Shown piece by piece: positions 39,201 through 48,009 of a stretch of DNA of 64,000 nucleotides. The stretch comes from Campylorhamphus procurvoides. Its lineage: Eukaryota > Chordata > Aves > Passeriformes > Dendrocolaptidae. A program made the position numbers and the translations under genes. The DNA is taken from the NCBI GenBank assembly GCA_013396655.1, contig WBMV01008576.1, forward strand, positions 1,297,406 through 1,361,405. The letters run 5' to 3'. Position 1 is the stretch's first letter. Every line of letters begins with the position of its first letter. The notes beneath the pieces are model-generated. The model saw nothing but the letters and a program-made list of their open reading frames with translations. It did no database searches and was not told the origin of the DNA.

Positions 39201-41335
39201 CAATAGTTGCATTCCCCTCCCTTTCCCTTTTTTGGGAGAGAATTATTGCTGGAAGACAGCAACACACTTTTTAACAACTACATTCCTAAACAGAAGAATT
39301 AACAAGTGGTGCTGTATGAGAAAGGACAAATGGACAGATGTTTTCTGTAGAAATCTAGAGGGTGTCACAGTTTAAAGCAACGGTCATTTATAGATTGTCC
39401 ACCCTTCTGTGATTCTGAAGGGCAGAAAGCCTGAAAATTAGAGTGATGAAGCATAGAAAAAGCCAGGAAAAATACTTAAACAGCATTTGCTGAACTGACT
39501 AAACAAAACACAACCCAAACCCCAGAAAGAAGAATCTCTTGACATTTCACAAAAAGACCACAATAATTATCTAAATTTTTAGTTCAATACAAGTCATCCT
39601 GTAACAACCAACAGGTTTTTTCCCCCCAGCTTGTAAGAGTACTACACTGAAAATACATTTAAGGAAAGGAACTTAGAGAATCACAAAAAAAAAAAAAACC
39701 ACAAACAAAAAACCCACCAAAATCAAAACCAACCCGCCCCCCAAATTAACTCATTTAGCACCAAAGTGGTTGTTCAAGGTTTTTTGCTGAGTTAGTAGTT
39801 TGCCTCTTTTTCCCTGCTATTTGTATTGACCTACAAATATGAAACCTACACAGACATGGATTCTAATTCTGAGGAGACACTGCTCCATTAGAAATCAATG
39901 TTTAGCTTACAGAAAGGTCAATATTATTTGTACCAATTTAACCCAAAAATGACAAGAGATCTCAGCATGTAAGCACTGCAGTATACTTTCCTAAAATATT
40001 ATTTTTCTGATTTTTTTAATCATTAGTATATTTTTTCTTTATGAAACCATATGGAATAAAATTTATTTAAAGAGATATGATGAACTGATTTCTCTGTCAA
40101 GTTCCTTTACTTACACTGAGGAACAGTAAAAAAAACCTACTGCATCAATCTTTACCATTCATTAAATTAATGCATCCATTAATACCAACCAATTTCAAAA
40201 AGATCAAAGTTACTTAGAAATATGTAGGTTCAAAAAGGTTCCTAGTGTCTAAAGTGCACTCAATAAATTGCTTTCCACTAAGAATGTCTGTATTTCAAAA
40301 TGGATCGGGCAGGTTTAATCGCAAATTGAAAATGCACTCTAGTTAATGAGAACTTCCCCATCAGTACTGAATGGCCACCACACCACCATCTGCTGTTACT
40401 ATGGTAGAAACTCTCCACTGTCCCAGGCTTTAATGTAAGTTGAGTTACAGGGGTTTGCTGGTTTGCTTTTAAACAGGAATTCATTTGCAATTGCTGAGGA
40501 CAGTGTGCAAATTTATTCCATTAACAAAAAGAACAGGTTTCACTTCTCATGTGACCAGAACAGGTTAAACCAGACTAGTTTAAAAAAATAAACTAAAAAC
40601 TAAACTAAACCAGGAGAATATTTAAGACACTTGTCAATCTGCAAAGTTGAAAACTGTTCTGTAAGTTACCTACCTACACTAAGTCAGACTATAAAACACC
40701 AAGAACAAACACAGCTGTCTATGAGAGCAGCAAAACCAGCAAGAGAATGTCACTCATGATTTGGAGTATTCCCTTCCTTTCTTTTAATGGCATGGGGAGG
40801 AGTAAATTACCTTCAAACTACGATTCAAGAAGTTTTAATACAAAGATAATTACAGTCTTTCCTGAATTAAATACTTGGCAATAATCAAATTGTTGGAATG
40901 CACGGCTAATTCTGCTTCCACATGTTTCTATGTTTGAGAAAGGATGAGTTAAAAAAAAGGCAAACTTTTCTAAAGAAAATCCTGAAACCCCAGAAAGGAT
41001 TATTCTTGGATGTCTGCTAAACTATCACCCTTTTATATATGCACTGACTTCTTGACAACTTTGCGGCATGAGTTACAGGCTACAGCAAATCAAGTCCTAA
41101 ACGCCAACAGCAAAAGCTTGGCTACTAGATTAAAAGTCTCAAAGGTTCTTTAGAAATCTGACAAAGCACTAAACAACAATATATTTCTTTTAAATACACC
41201 CAGAAAATACGAATAACTGATTTAAATATCGCATCCAAATTATTCAGGGAGGAACCAGATGAGAAAAACTGAAATAATACCTGAAAGAAAAGCCAACTTT
41301 TTCTTCAGAATGGGTAATATTACTGAAGCTTCCAT
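79..41335 (-). CDS. SESTD1: SESTD1, SEC14 and spectrin-domain protein 1, complete CDS in 17 coding exons
   Basis: Seen: 17 minus-strand exons, all bounded by GT donors and AG acceptors, join without a stop into 696 codons. The pieces are 41281-41335, 37898-38006, 34274-34364, 32155-32268, 23166-23279, 20945-21042, 20519-20574, 17854-18065, 14107-14229, 10812-11006, 10045-10159, 8743-8902, 6095-6176, 5648-5770, 4581-4772, 2675-2796 and 79-208. Known of the family: a SEC14-like lipid-binding domain (roughly residues 1-153) is followed by three spectrin repeats (roughly 275-378, 381-494, 500-602). The protein binds phosphoinositides in a calcium-dependent way, associates with TRPC4/TRPC5 channels, works with Dact1/Vangl2 in planar cell polarity, and in neurons restrains Rac1 activation through Trio. 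Inference: an intact, functional orthologue. Nearly every residue matches the human protein as I remember it, and the total length is the same. The start codon has A at -3 and G at +4, a strong context. Confidence 0.97.
209..2674 (-). other. SESTD1: SESTD1 intron 16
   Basis: Contains the CR1 tail at 443-626. Otherwise AT-rich sequence in which I see no further exon or RNA gene. Confidence 0.9.
443..626 (+). mobile_element. CR1 LINE 3' end, 5'-truncated, in intron 16
   Basis: The sequence follows the well-known avian CR1 3' end: GGAACAGGTTGCCCAGAGAA, then GTGGATGCCCCATTCCTGGA, GTTCAAGGCCATGGAG, and finally TTCCTTCCAACCCAAACCAT ending in the ATTCTAT-type terminus. It is oriented opposite to SESTD1. 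It is diverged and coding-dead. Confidence 0.9.
2675..2796 (-). CDS. SESTD1: SESTD1 coding exon 16, residues 614-653
   Basis: The exon is 122 bp. It begins [12 protein letters not shown] and ends VVYPD plus two bases of Gly654, followed by the donor GTATGC. The acceptor follows a long pyrimidine run, visible as poly-A at 2804-2819 on the plus strand. It encodes an acidic linker ([16 protein letters not shown]) between spectrin repeat 3 and the tail. A second AG lies 9 bases inside the exon (2788-2789) and could act as an alternative in-frame acceptor, removing Ile-Leu-Gln. Confidence 0.96.
2797..4580 (-). other. SESTD1: SESTD1 intron 15
   Basis: AT-rich, GT-AG. Nothing recognisable beyond the polypyrimidine tract of exon 16 next to 2804-2819. 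Confidence 0.9.
4581..4772 (-). CDS. SESTD1: SESTD1 coding exon 15, residues 550-613 (spectrin repeat 3, C-terminal half)
   Basis: The exon is 192 bp, phase 0 at both ends, with acceptor CACTTTTTAG and donor GTGAGT. It opens [20 protein letters not shown] and closes FHSSAEK. The helical heptad-like pattern with WKQF and EERVHRLE is typical of a spectrin-type helix bundle and belongs to the third repeat. Confidence 0.97.
4773..5647 (-). other. SESTD1: SESTD1 intron 14
   Basis: GT-AG intron. Nothing else seen. Confidence 0.9.
5648..5770 (-). CDS. SESTD1: SESTD1 coding exon 14, residues 509-549 (spectrin repeat 3, N-terminal half)
   Basis: The exon is 123 bp, phase 0 at both ends, with donor GTGAAA. 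The first residues, [13 protein letters not shown], carry the conserved Trp of spectrin helix A. They are followed by the loop [11 protein letters not shown] and helix B ending KFVDVAQ. Confidence 0.97.
5771..6094 (-). other. SESTD1: SESTD1 intron 13 (short)
   Basis: 324-bp GT-AG intron with no other features. Confidence 0.9.
6095..6176 (-). CDS. SESTD1: SESTD1 coding exon 13, residues 481-508
   Basis: The exon is 82 bp. It starts with the last base of the split Arg481 codon and then reads [20 protein letters not shown], ending at DAAQ before the donor GTATGG. It encodes the helix joining spectrin repeats 2 and 3. Confidence 0.96.
6177..8742 (-). other. SESTD1: SESTD1 intron 12
   Basis: Holds the degenerate ancient repeat near 7500-7735. 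Nothing else recognised. Confidence 0.9.
7500..7735 (+). mobile_element. Degenerate ancient amniote interspersed repeat
   Basis: The stretch has the sequence style of an old CR1/L3-type repeat tail seen in reptile and bird introns: a CCTAAGAATCCTTATCATTC segment, GTTTTCCAATGT, then CATGTGCATTTC, ACTGAATTCCATTTTATTGC and GAGGTCCTC. The recollected consensus is imperfectly matched, so family and exact ends are uncertain. Confidence 0.35.
8743..8902 (-). CDS. SESTD1: SESTD1 coding exon 12, residues 428-480 (spectrin repeat 2)
   Basis: The exon is 160 bp, acceptor TTTTGTTAG and donor GTAAGA. It reads [20 protein letters not shown], then [18 protein letters not shown], and ends MEDMQLRKQ plus two bases of Arg481. 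It forms the middle and end of the second spectrin repeat. Two bases of Asp428 open the exon. Confidence 0.97.
8903..10044 (-). other. SESTD1: SESTD1 intron 11
   Basis: GT-AG intron. A T/G-rich run lies at about 9938-9963. A short CR1-like phrase near 9048-9066 is too small to call. Confidence 0.9.
10045..10159 (-). CDS. SESTD1: SESTD1 coding exon 11, residues 390-427
   Basis: The exon is 115 bp, acceptor ATTTTAG and donor GTAAGC. It reads [20 protein letters not shown] and ends EEKLKSV plus one base of Asp428. It is the N-terminal part of spectrin repeat 2. Confidence 0.97.
10160..10811 (-). other. SESTD1: SESTD1 intron 10
   Basis: GT-AG intron holding an A/C-rich tract at 10488-10533. Confidence 0.9.
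10812..11006 (-). CDS. SESTD1: SESTD1 coding exon 10, residues 325-389 (end of spectrin repeat 1)
   Basis: The exon is 195 bp, phase 0 at both ends, acceptor CTTCTAG and donor GTAAGT. It begins [20 protein letters not shown] and ends FHSVAQD. The [18 protein letters not shown] stretch forms the third helix of repeat 1 and runs into repeat 2. Confidence 0.97.
11007..14106 (-). other. SESTD1: SESTD1 intron 9
   Basis: Contains an A/C-rich tract (12455-12513) and a locally less AT-rich block at about 12895-13025 that could be an old repeat or conserved element. Confidence 0.9.
14107..14229 (-). CDS. SESTD1: SESTD1 coding exon 9, residues 284-324 (spectrin repeat 1)
   Basis: The exon is 123 bp, phase 0 at both ends, acceptor TTGACAG and donor GTGAGA. 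It reads [20 protein letters not shown] and ends HEEIESQHS. The conserved Trp of the first helix (VNWLE) is visible. Confidence 0.97.
14230..17853 (-). other. SESTD1: SESTD1 intron 8
   Basis: AT-rich. Nothing recognised apart from a read-through open frame extending from exon 8 into the first part of the intron (17644-17853). Confidence 0.9.
17854..18065 (-). CDS. SESTD1: SESTD1 coding exon 8, residues 213-283
   Basis: This is the largest coding exon at 212 bp, acceptor CCTTAAAG and donor GTAAGC. It opens with two bases of Gly213, then [20 protein letters not shown] and [18 protein letters not shown], and closes [10 protein letters not shown]. It carries the lead-in helix to spectrin repeat 1. 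An open frame continues past the donor into the intron for about 60 codons, but the GTAAGC donor and the match to the family end the exon here. Confidence 0.97.
18066..20518 (-). other. SESTD1: SESTD1 intron 7
   Basis: AT-rich GT-AG intron in which I see no other feature. Confidence 0.9.
20519..20574 (-). CDS. SESTD1: SESTD1 coding exon 7, residues 194-212 (short exon)
   Basis: The exon is only 56 bp, acceptor TTTTTTCAAG and donor GTATAG. It reads [18 protein letters not shown] between split Arg194 and Gly213 codons. It belongs to the linker between the SEC14-like module and the spectrin repeats and is separated from exon 6 by a short 370-bp intron. Confidence 0.95.
20575..20944 (-). other. 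SESTD1: SESTD1 intron 6 (370 bp)
   Basis: Short GT-AG intron that begins with a GTGTGTG donor directly after a coding GA repeat. It carries an A-rich tract at about 20737-20757. Confidence 0.9.
20945..21042 (-). CDS. SESTD1: SESTD1 coding exon 6, residues 162-193
   Basis: The exon is 98 bp, acceptor TTATTTAG. It reads [20 protein letters not shown] then [12 protein letters not shown] plus two bases of Arg194. The last 11 exon bases are a pure GA repeat that runs directly into the donor GTGTGTG. The human protein, as I recall it, has Glu-Lys-Glu-Arg here, so the pure repeat reflects a Lys-to-Arg change. Confidence 0.95.
21043..23165 (-). other. SESTD1: SESTD1 intron 5
   Basis: Contains a slightly less AT-rich block at 22190-22930, including a 190-codon open frame on the SESTD1 strand (21964-22536) with no recognisable domain. 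An old LTR or other repeat is possible. Confidence 0.9.
23166..23279 (-). CDS. SESTD1: SESTD1 coding exon 5, residues 124-161 (end of SEC14-like domain)
   Basis: The exon is 114 bp, phase 0 at both ends, acceptor TTGTTGCAG and the weaker donor GTTAGT. It reads [20 protein letters not shown] and [18 protein letters not shown]. The LTEDFGGTL motif, in which a partly acidic strand is followed by a glycine pair, is the family-typical end of the CRAL-TRIO fold. Confidence 0.97.
27074..27159. repeat. AT-rich direct repeat with internal perfect hairpin in intron 4
   Basis: An identical 17-bp unit (AGTTTATATAGGCTGAA) occurs at 27074-27090 and 27143-27159. Between and overlapping the second copy lies a perfect inverted repeat: 14-bp arms at 27122-27135 and 27139-27152 with a 3-base loop (TTT). 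It probably arose by local duplication of an AT-rich sequence. Confidence 0.85.
30141..30153 (+). repeat. (TA)n microsatellite
   Basis: A short alternating AT run in intron 4. Confidence 0.8.
31104..31120 (+). repeat. (AATA)n microsatellite
   Basis: About four AATA units in intron 4. Confidence 0.8.
32155..32268 (-). CDS. SESTD1: SESTD1 coding exon 4, residues 86-123 (SEC14-like domain)
   Basis: The exon is 114 bp, phase 0 at both ends, acceptor TGTTTCACAG and donor GTATGT. It reads [20 protein letters not shown] and ends EKDRLGFE. It encodes core strands of the SEC14-like lipid-binding fold and is followed by the largest coding intron. Confidence 0.97.
32269..34273 (-). other. SESTD1: SESTD1 intron 3
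   Basis: AT-rich GT-AG intron with nothing else recognised. Confidence 0.9.
34274..34364 (-). CDS. SESTD1: SESTD1 coding exon 3, residues 55-85 (SEC14-like domain)
   Basis: The exon is 91 bp, acceptor CTTCTTTTAG and donor GTAAGT. After the split Ser55 it reads [20 protein letters not shown] and [10 protein letters not shown]. The [12 protein letters not shown] segment is the central strand-helix of the SEC14-like fold. Confidence 0.97.
34365..37897 (-). other. SESTD1: SESTD1 intron 2
   Basis: Holds A/C-rich tracts (34978-35013, 35898-35928), an AAT-rich run near 36010-36042 and a less AT-rich patch at 35090-35290 of unknown origin. Confidence 0.9.
37898..38006 (-). CDS. SESTD1: SESTD1 coding exon 2, residues 19-55 (SEC14-like domain)
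   Basis: The exon is 109 bp, acceptor CTAAAATAG and donor GTGATT. It reads [20 protein letters not shown] and [15 protein letters not shown] between split Gly19 and Ser55 codons. It matches the family N-terminus, with the LILTIP strand characteristic of SEC14-like domains. Confidence 0.96.
38007..41280 (-). other. SESTD1: SESTD1 intron 1 of the coding part
   Basis: GT-AG intron between coding exons 1 and 2, with an A/C-rich tract at 39684-39743. No other feature is recognised. Confidence 0.9.
39684..39743 (+). repeat. A/C-rich low-complexity tract
   Basis: A poly-A run followed by CAAAC/CCAAAA-type repeats and a C6 run. Similar tracts occur at 10488-10533, 12455-12513, 34978-35013, 35898-35928, 47699-47793 and 51088-51121. 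In the SESTD1 pre-mRNA these read as U/G-rich. Confidence 0.8.
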
Positions 41336-41360
41336 TCTACTTCAGATGATTTTCACAGCT
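41281..41360 (-). CDS. SESTD1: SESTD1 coding exon 1: 25 bp of 5'UTR and residues 1-18
   Basis: The exon is 80 bp, with a good acceptor (TTCTTGTGTTTCAG) and donor GTATTA. The start codon is at 41333-41335 and the coding part reads [18 protein letters not shown] plus one base of Gly19. The 25 bases before the ATG (41336-41360) are untranslated and carry an in-frame-independent TAG just ahead of the start. The ATG has A at -3 and G at +4. A splice acceptor upstream of the ATG shows that at least one further non-coding exon must exist. Confidence 0.95.
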
Positions 41361-44300
41361 CTGAAACACAAGAAGTTAAAGTTCTCAAACATGGGAAATC
41401 AAATACAGTGTTTCACTCGAGTGAGCACTGGATACAACACTTTTGTACTTTTCTGAAGGAAGAGCAGAACATTGTAACCAAAAACCAAAGTATTGCAAAA
41501 AACTTAAGAAAAAACATTATGATATGCATTTATCTCTGCAAATATTTAATGAAAGATTTCTTTCTCCTCACTGGGGGGAACAAACAATCCAACCACAAAA
41601 CCCAAAGCAAAATCTCAACCAAGGGCACCAAGACAATTTATATAAAAGTCCCATTTCCCAACCCTATTACACTACAATTAATTTACAGGTAGATCCTCTG
41701 TTTGCTCATTCAGATATAAAATAAGTGCAAAAAGGATTGCACTTCTGCACAGTCTGTCTCATATTACCAAGAACATAATAATTATCTAAATATGTTAAGC
41801 TACATTTATGTCAGAACACTGCCCTTACCCTGCCATTAGCAGGTCTTTAATTGAAGAAAAACATACAACAGCCTGAATATCTCTATCTTAACCTATACCT
41901 GGAAATGCTTCTGCTCCTTTTGTCTCCTTCCTATGCTCATGCCATTTTTACTGCATTGTCAACAGCAATTCACTGTGATTAAGCGCCTGTGTTTCATCGA
42001 CAAACCCACAGGATGTTTGAACTGCACCCTCCTCTTCCAGCCTACACAAAGTAACAACTGGCATCTGCTTGGAACCTTCCGAGTTCACACTTGTACAAAT
42101 CAATCCATTTAATCAAAAAACCCAATTCTGTGTGGAAATACAATTCCAAGATATGCACCAGTATCCAGTCAAAACAGAAAACAGAACAATTCTATTTTTT
42201 TTTTTTCTGTCATTCCAGGCACAGGGCTTCAGAATGCAGCCTGGAGTTCTCCATCCGGATACTTCAGCATTCATGTACACAAATAGGACCCTTTTTTTCC
42301 TGGCATGGAGGAAGTTAACTGAAACAAAACTATAACTGAGCTGGGAGAAAGAAACAAGCAAACAGAGAAATCCGAATGGAGAGCCGGAGGTAAAACAGAA
42401 TACTTATTCCTTTTCATGTTAAAACAATGAGCTTCATTACAAACAAAAAGAATTATTATTACTATAAACCAGAAAAAACATTTCAGCGACTTTTTACTGT
42501 CTCTTCCTGTTCCAATGCATAATGTATGACAATGTTTATTCCCATCTCTTATCCCAAAATCTTCATATCTAAGTGTCATTTTTGACAATTATGTAGAATT
42601 CACATTTCATGTTACAGAAGGAAACAAACAAATTTCAGTTATTTCAGGAAACTGAGTCCCAAGACAGCCTGCATTTCAAACAATTACTCAAAAACACATC
42701 CTATTAAAGCTTTCTTTATGCTTTAGACAAAAATTTGTAGGTTATTTGTTGCATAAATCACCAAATTGAAGGATTATTCAGGCAATCATTTTTGTCTCTC
42801 AAACCACTCACTGTAAGCTATTTAACTTTGGTAAGGCTCTTTTTTTTTCTTTAGACATGGAACATGTACCTGAATGACTTTTCCCTCTCCTCCCCAAGTT
42901 ATATTTAAAAATTATTACAAATGTCTCTTTATTATAACCAATGAATAAAGTTCAAATCTACACACTCTTCACTATCTTCATACTTTCACAAACGAACAAA
43001 AGTTTGCATCAACTTACTGACTCTGGGGAGATGCTTCTCAGTGGTTCTGAAAAGACCTATTTATTTAATGTGAAAGCGCTGCCTGGCTTTTTGCCACAGT
43101 AGCAGCATTACTGTCCATGGATCAAAATAGTTCTTTCATTCAGTATTTCCTGGAACCAAAGGAAGCGTTCTGTTCAGAGTGGAGAGAGGTGAATCAGAGC
43201 AATTACAACAATTGCTGATCATTCCAAACACCTAGCCTTTGTTCCAGAATCTCCTGAAGTTTCCAATTACCTCTCCTCTGTGAGAGCTTTTATGGGCCTC
43301 TAGAAGAAAACTCTCACCAGAGCAGGTTAACAGAACATACCAGAAAAAAAACTTCATGTTTAAAAAACTTGTTTAGCATCCTTCTCCATTTTTAACACTC
43401 CAGAGAATCTCAGGATGAAATAAACTAAATCTTTGGGGGGGTTTTAATACTCAAAAGTGAAATAATTTCAAGACAGCTGGCACATACTTTCCACTGGGAG
43501 CTACCAAAAGGTACACTGCTTACAAACAGATCTAAGTGTATTTCGATTTACAAGTAATATGTAATCTTTCAGTTTGTTTGGGGAAAGACAAAGTAACAGG
43601 CTCTTGAAACTGTCCATCAAGCTCTCAATTTAGCATGAGAAAAGAGTGATTTGTTGCTCAATGTTGTACCACTATTTAGCTGAAAGAAAGATTCAGTGTC
43701 TATTCATAAAAAAACCCATTTGGAGTCATTAAATAGAAGAAAGCTACAGAAGAAAAACATGAGCACTGAGAAGATTTCATTTGAAGAAAGATAAATTCTT
43801 CAGAAGCTGCATTTTATCCATTCCAAAGCAAAAGACATAACTTCCATATGCTGGAATTTTACATATATGAATCAAATTAAAGAGGTTAAATTTGTTTGCT
43901 GAATTTCAGAAATTGCAGTCTACTTTGCCAATTAAAATACCATATGCCAAACTGTAAACCTTGCAGTTCTTTTATTTAACATGTTTCCTGTATACACATT
44001 GAAGAACCTCACAGAAGATGTTTAGAATGACATAGCCTTTCAGGTTTTTAAATCAGTATGGCAATGTCAGCCTCCAACAACGTATTTATTCTTTTGAAGG
44101 TTTCCACAGAAAGGTGGCAACACTAAATTCATATAATACTTGTATTTAAAACCTAAATATCTGAAAGATGTTCCAGTGAAACAGAAAACTCTTCCAATCT
44201 CCTTGGCAGGAAGAAACTAATACCACCTGTGGAGAAAATTCTCTTAAATCCTTAGATGAGATATGTATACAGAAAATAGAGGATAGGAGGTTGAAGAGAT

Positions 44301-47300
44301 AGTAAACAAGTAGTTAAAAGAATTACAGAAGAGGTAAAAAGACAAACAATATTTCAGGTTGCATTCCAATGTGAAATCAAATTGTAACTTGGTAAGCTGC
44401 ATTCTCTCCCATTTCTAGGTTCTGGAAAGACTGTAAATTACATTGTTTTACTCCACACAGTCTAAGATTTCAGAAATACTTTCAAAAATCAAAAAAAATC
44501 AACCAACCTCACACACAATAAGAGCTATGATATAAGTGCAGAATTTCTGACAAACGAAAAATATCACTTGCATTTTGTGCTACCCATCCTCAGTGTCATC
44601 TATTTAAAAAAAAAGAAAAATATTGAACCAGTGTACAGACACTGTTTAAAGCCATTCTAAAAGTCTATTGAAGACAGAGGGCAGCGGGACAAGTTGACAG
44701 ACTCCCACTGACCAGACTGGAAGTAAAATGTTAAAGAAAAGCTGCCCTGCAAGTAACAGGTGTTTTTTTTCTAAGCAACCTAGTGAAAACCACTCATCAA
44801 AACCAATCAAACAAATTCAGGTTTAATGAGAATTAATATTAACATGTTTATTCAAATTCATTAGACCTGAAACATTTAATACCCTCAGTACATGGTGCAA
44901 GGTCTTTAAATGGGTTAGTCTGTTCAAGAGCATCTGTTGCAAGTTTCAAAGAATGAGTATTTCTTCATTCCCTTATCCTGTATCACACAAGGTTGTGTAT
45001 CTGGTCCGCTAAGCACAGGACCAAAAGTAAGGAAAAAAAATCTGGTTTCTATTCTGTGTTCTGGTATGAAATATACATATGGCTTTCAGCAAGTCATTTA
45101 TCCTTTTTAGTCTCCATTCAGTCTCTCCATCTAATTCTCTTTTTACAAGAGTATTGTGATGTTTAATTCATTAATGTTTCTGAAGACTTGAGAGATTAGA
45201 AGGAGCTCCACAAATCTGCCTATAAATAACCAAGGAGCAGATGGGCAACTACATTCAAAATTGTAGCAGCTTGGAATTCCAAGCACAAACAATAGCACAA
45301 ATAACAATAGACATTCTGAAGTACCAAGGGGGGAAGAAAAAAAGCTTTAAATCATATAGGATGAAAATATTTTTCCTTTCAAAATCAACTTCTGAATTGC
45401 AGACCTTAAAAAAATTAGCAACTTCACTCTCTAAAGCCAGCATGCAGGCTTTTTCAGATGCTAACTTCAACCCACAAAGCCCTACCCCACTCTTTCCCTG
45501 GATCAGCTTAAAACAAGATCATCTGTCCCATAAAGAAATAAAATCTATGGGTAAAAGAGAAAGCTGCATATCACAATTATCTATGTAGATTATTATTTCA
45601 CCTTCCTTTAAAGCTACATTAAAGGATGACATCACTCCCACAGCTAAGTGGCACAAAGAGAGAACACAAACAAAGGTGTCTCCAGGGCTGATGCCCCAGG
45701 GTAATCTAAGAAACACAAACCTGCCTCCCTAAAAACAGAAAAAGGCTGTAAATATTCATTAGTTAATGCTGTCTTCAATTAAAAGCACATGAAACTGGGC
45801 TACTCAGCTAGGCAGTTTCAAAATAACAATAAAACATGACAGATGAACACCAGCTTATGTGCTCAAATGCAGTATTTGGTTTTCACTCTAACATGTTATG
45901 AACAGCACTAATAAATATTTAACATTAGAGCCCTTTAAGAGCTCAGGAGAAAAGGTAACATCAGATAGGGAAAATCAAATCACATTTTTTGCTTTTTCAA
46001 CCACTTTTGTAATTTTATTTCTTTTTTTTTTTTTCACTGTCTGGAAAAACTATCCATAAAAAGCATACCTAAGTGTTATATCTGATTTTGAAGTTGTACA
46101 CACGGGAAATACTCCTGATCTTCCACAACCTGCTAATTCACACTAAAGGATTAAGAAAATAAAAACCATAGACTCAACAGATTTCATGAGTATGTAGGCT
46201 CGTTTAAAGCAAAATGCACCCAATGTCATTTCCATTACACACAGTTAGTGTAACTCAGTAACTTGCTGTGGCAGTTGAATGGACAGATTGAAAATGTGCG
46301 CTGATTTGGGTTAAAGCAGGGGTTAAGTGTGCTAGGCCACAACCCAAAAGCACATTGTCACAGCCACACCAAATTTAAGCCTGGGAGAGTCCCAATTCTT
46401 CTGCACCATTTTCACCTGAAGGTACAATTCTTACCTTATACACTTTGCTTCTAACTATAACTAACAATAGTATTTGGAAGAGCTGTCTGTTAAATACTTC
46501 TCTATTTAACCCATTTTTCATATTCGTTTCCCACCCTTTTTCAACTCCTTGACAGTCTGTGAAAAGCGAAATAAAAAGATGAGCAACAAAAAGAAGCAAT
46601 GAGCAATATAATGAATAGCAAACCAGCAAGTGGAGAATAGGTGAGTAAGAGATTATGCCATCTGAGAGGATAAAGACATTGTGCACCTGAGTTTTAACTT
46701 TGATCTCAGTCAACTATTCATTTCACAGAATGCCAGAGCTTTTCCTCAGACTTCAAGGAAGCGTCAGAGGGAAAGAAAAGAAGGAAGAGTACCAAGTACA
46801 GAAACAATGTAACTAGGGATGCACAATAACATCTGAATGTACAGCTGTGAAACACAATACCAACACCTCAGGCTTTCCACGCATCAAGGTCAGCCCCAGG
46901 ATACTGTGCAGCAATTAGCACACTTTCAAAGAACAGCACTCCTTGGATTCACAGGCCATGTTCAGAGAGCAGACTTGCTCCAACCCAAAGGAACACATGC
47001 AGACCTTCATAATGATGCTACAACATGTGACAAACAAAATGACAGCTTGAGAGAGTTTTCTACCCTTTCCAGCCTCAGTCCTAGCCGAACACATATATGG
47101 TCTACATTAAGTTACAGCAGTTTTTGGGCTTCTTTAATCTAAAAGAGTAGAGAAAGCAAGTCACAGGTTTTGGATGCATCTCCACATTCCCTTTTCTGCC
47201 ACACTTACAGTGAGAGACACCACATTTACCTTCCTGCAGAACGCTACACTTTATCCTTGGAGGGTGTTATCACAGGTAAATAGAAGACCAACCAGGTATC

Positions 47301-47823
47301 TACCTCATACCCACCCTCCCTCCCTTGCAGCAGGCAGCCAAAGCAGCAGAAGCTGCAGTCATCTGGTGTAGTCCTAACTCATTTAATAACACTATCAAGT
47401 CACCACAGAATATATAAAATGATGCAATTTGAGAGGCTGCTTCTTCCACCACTTTCTACATATCAATAAATCAATTGAAATGCTATGTTCAAAGCATAGC
47501 TGAGACATTTTCTCTTCTTTGTCACACTTTCTTAAGACCTATTAAAAAAAATCTTATGTTTAGCTCTTAAAATTTTACTTAGTCAGAAGTCATGTGGAAA
47601 TAATACAGAAATCAGACTGAAAATTCTCCCAGAGAAATAGTTTTAGAGTGACACAAATAGTAGAATCAAATTATATACTCCTGTTCTAGCTCCCTCTACA
47701 AAAAAAAAACCAAACAACAATATATGTAAACGATATAACGACAAAGAAAAAGTTAAAAAAACCCCAAAACCACAAAACACCAAAGCCAACAAACAAGTCT
47801 TAAGTGCTTTCAAAAATGAGTAC

Positions 47824-48009
47824 CTTATCACCAGTTCTTTAAGGAACTGTCCAAAACCAGTCCGTGATGAGAGATCAGAGAGTTCTTCTGCCTTCAGTAC
47901 TTCGTAAAACAAACTAAGACAGTGAGAGGAATGAGGTTGGACAATCGAGGCCATAACCAGCCAAGTCAAAAGACAAACAGCTGTACTCATGAGCACAACT
48001 GTTGGCAGT
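47824..48009 (-). other. Possible alternative 5' exon (weak)
   Basis: A 186-bp minus-strand segment follows a strong acceptor (TTTTTATTTGTTCCAG) and ends at a moderate donor (ATAAG, then GTACTC). It carries an ATG at 47988-47990 followed by an open frame (STAVCLLTWLVMASIV, later EVLKAEELSDLSS) that stays open to the donor. No protein family is recognised. It could be an alternative SESTD1 leader exon, a remnant of a repeat, or chance. Confidence 0.2.
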
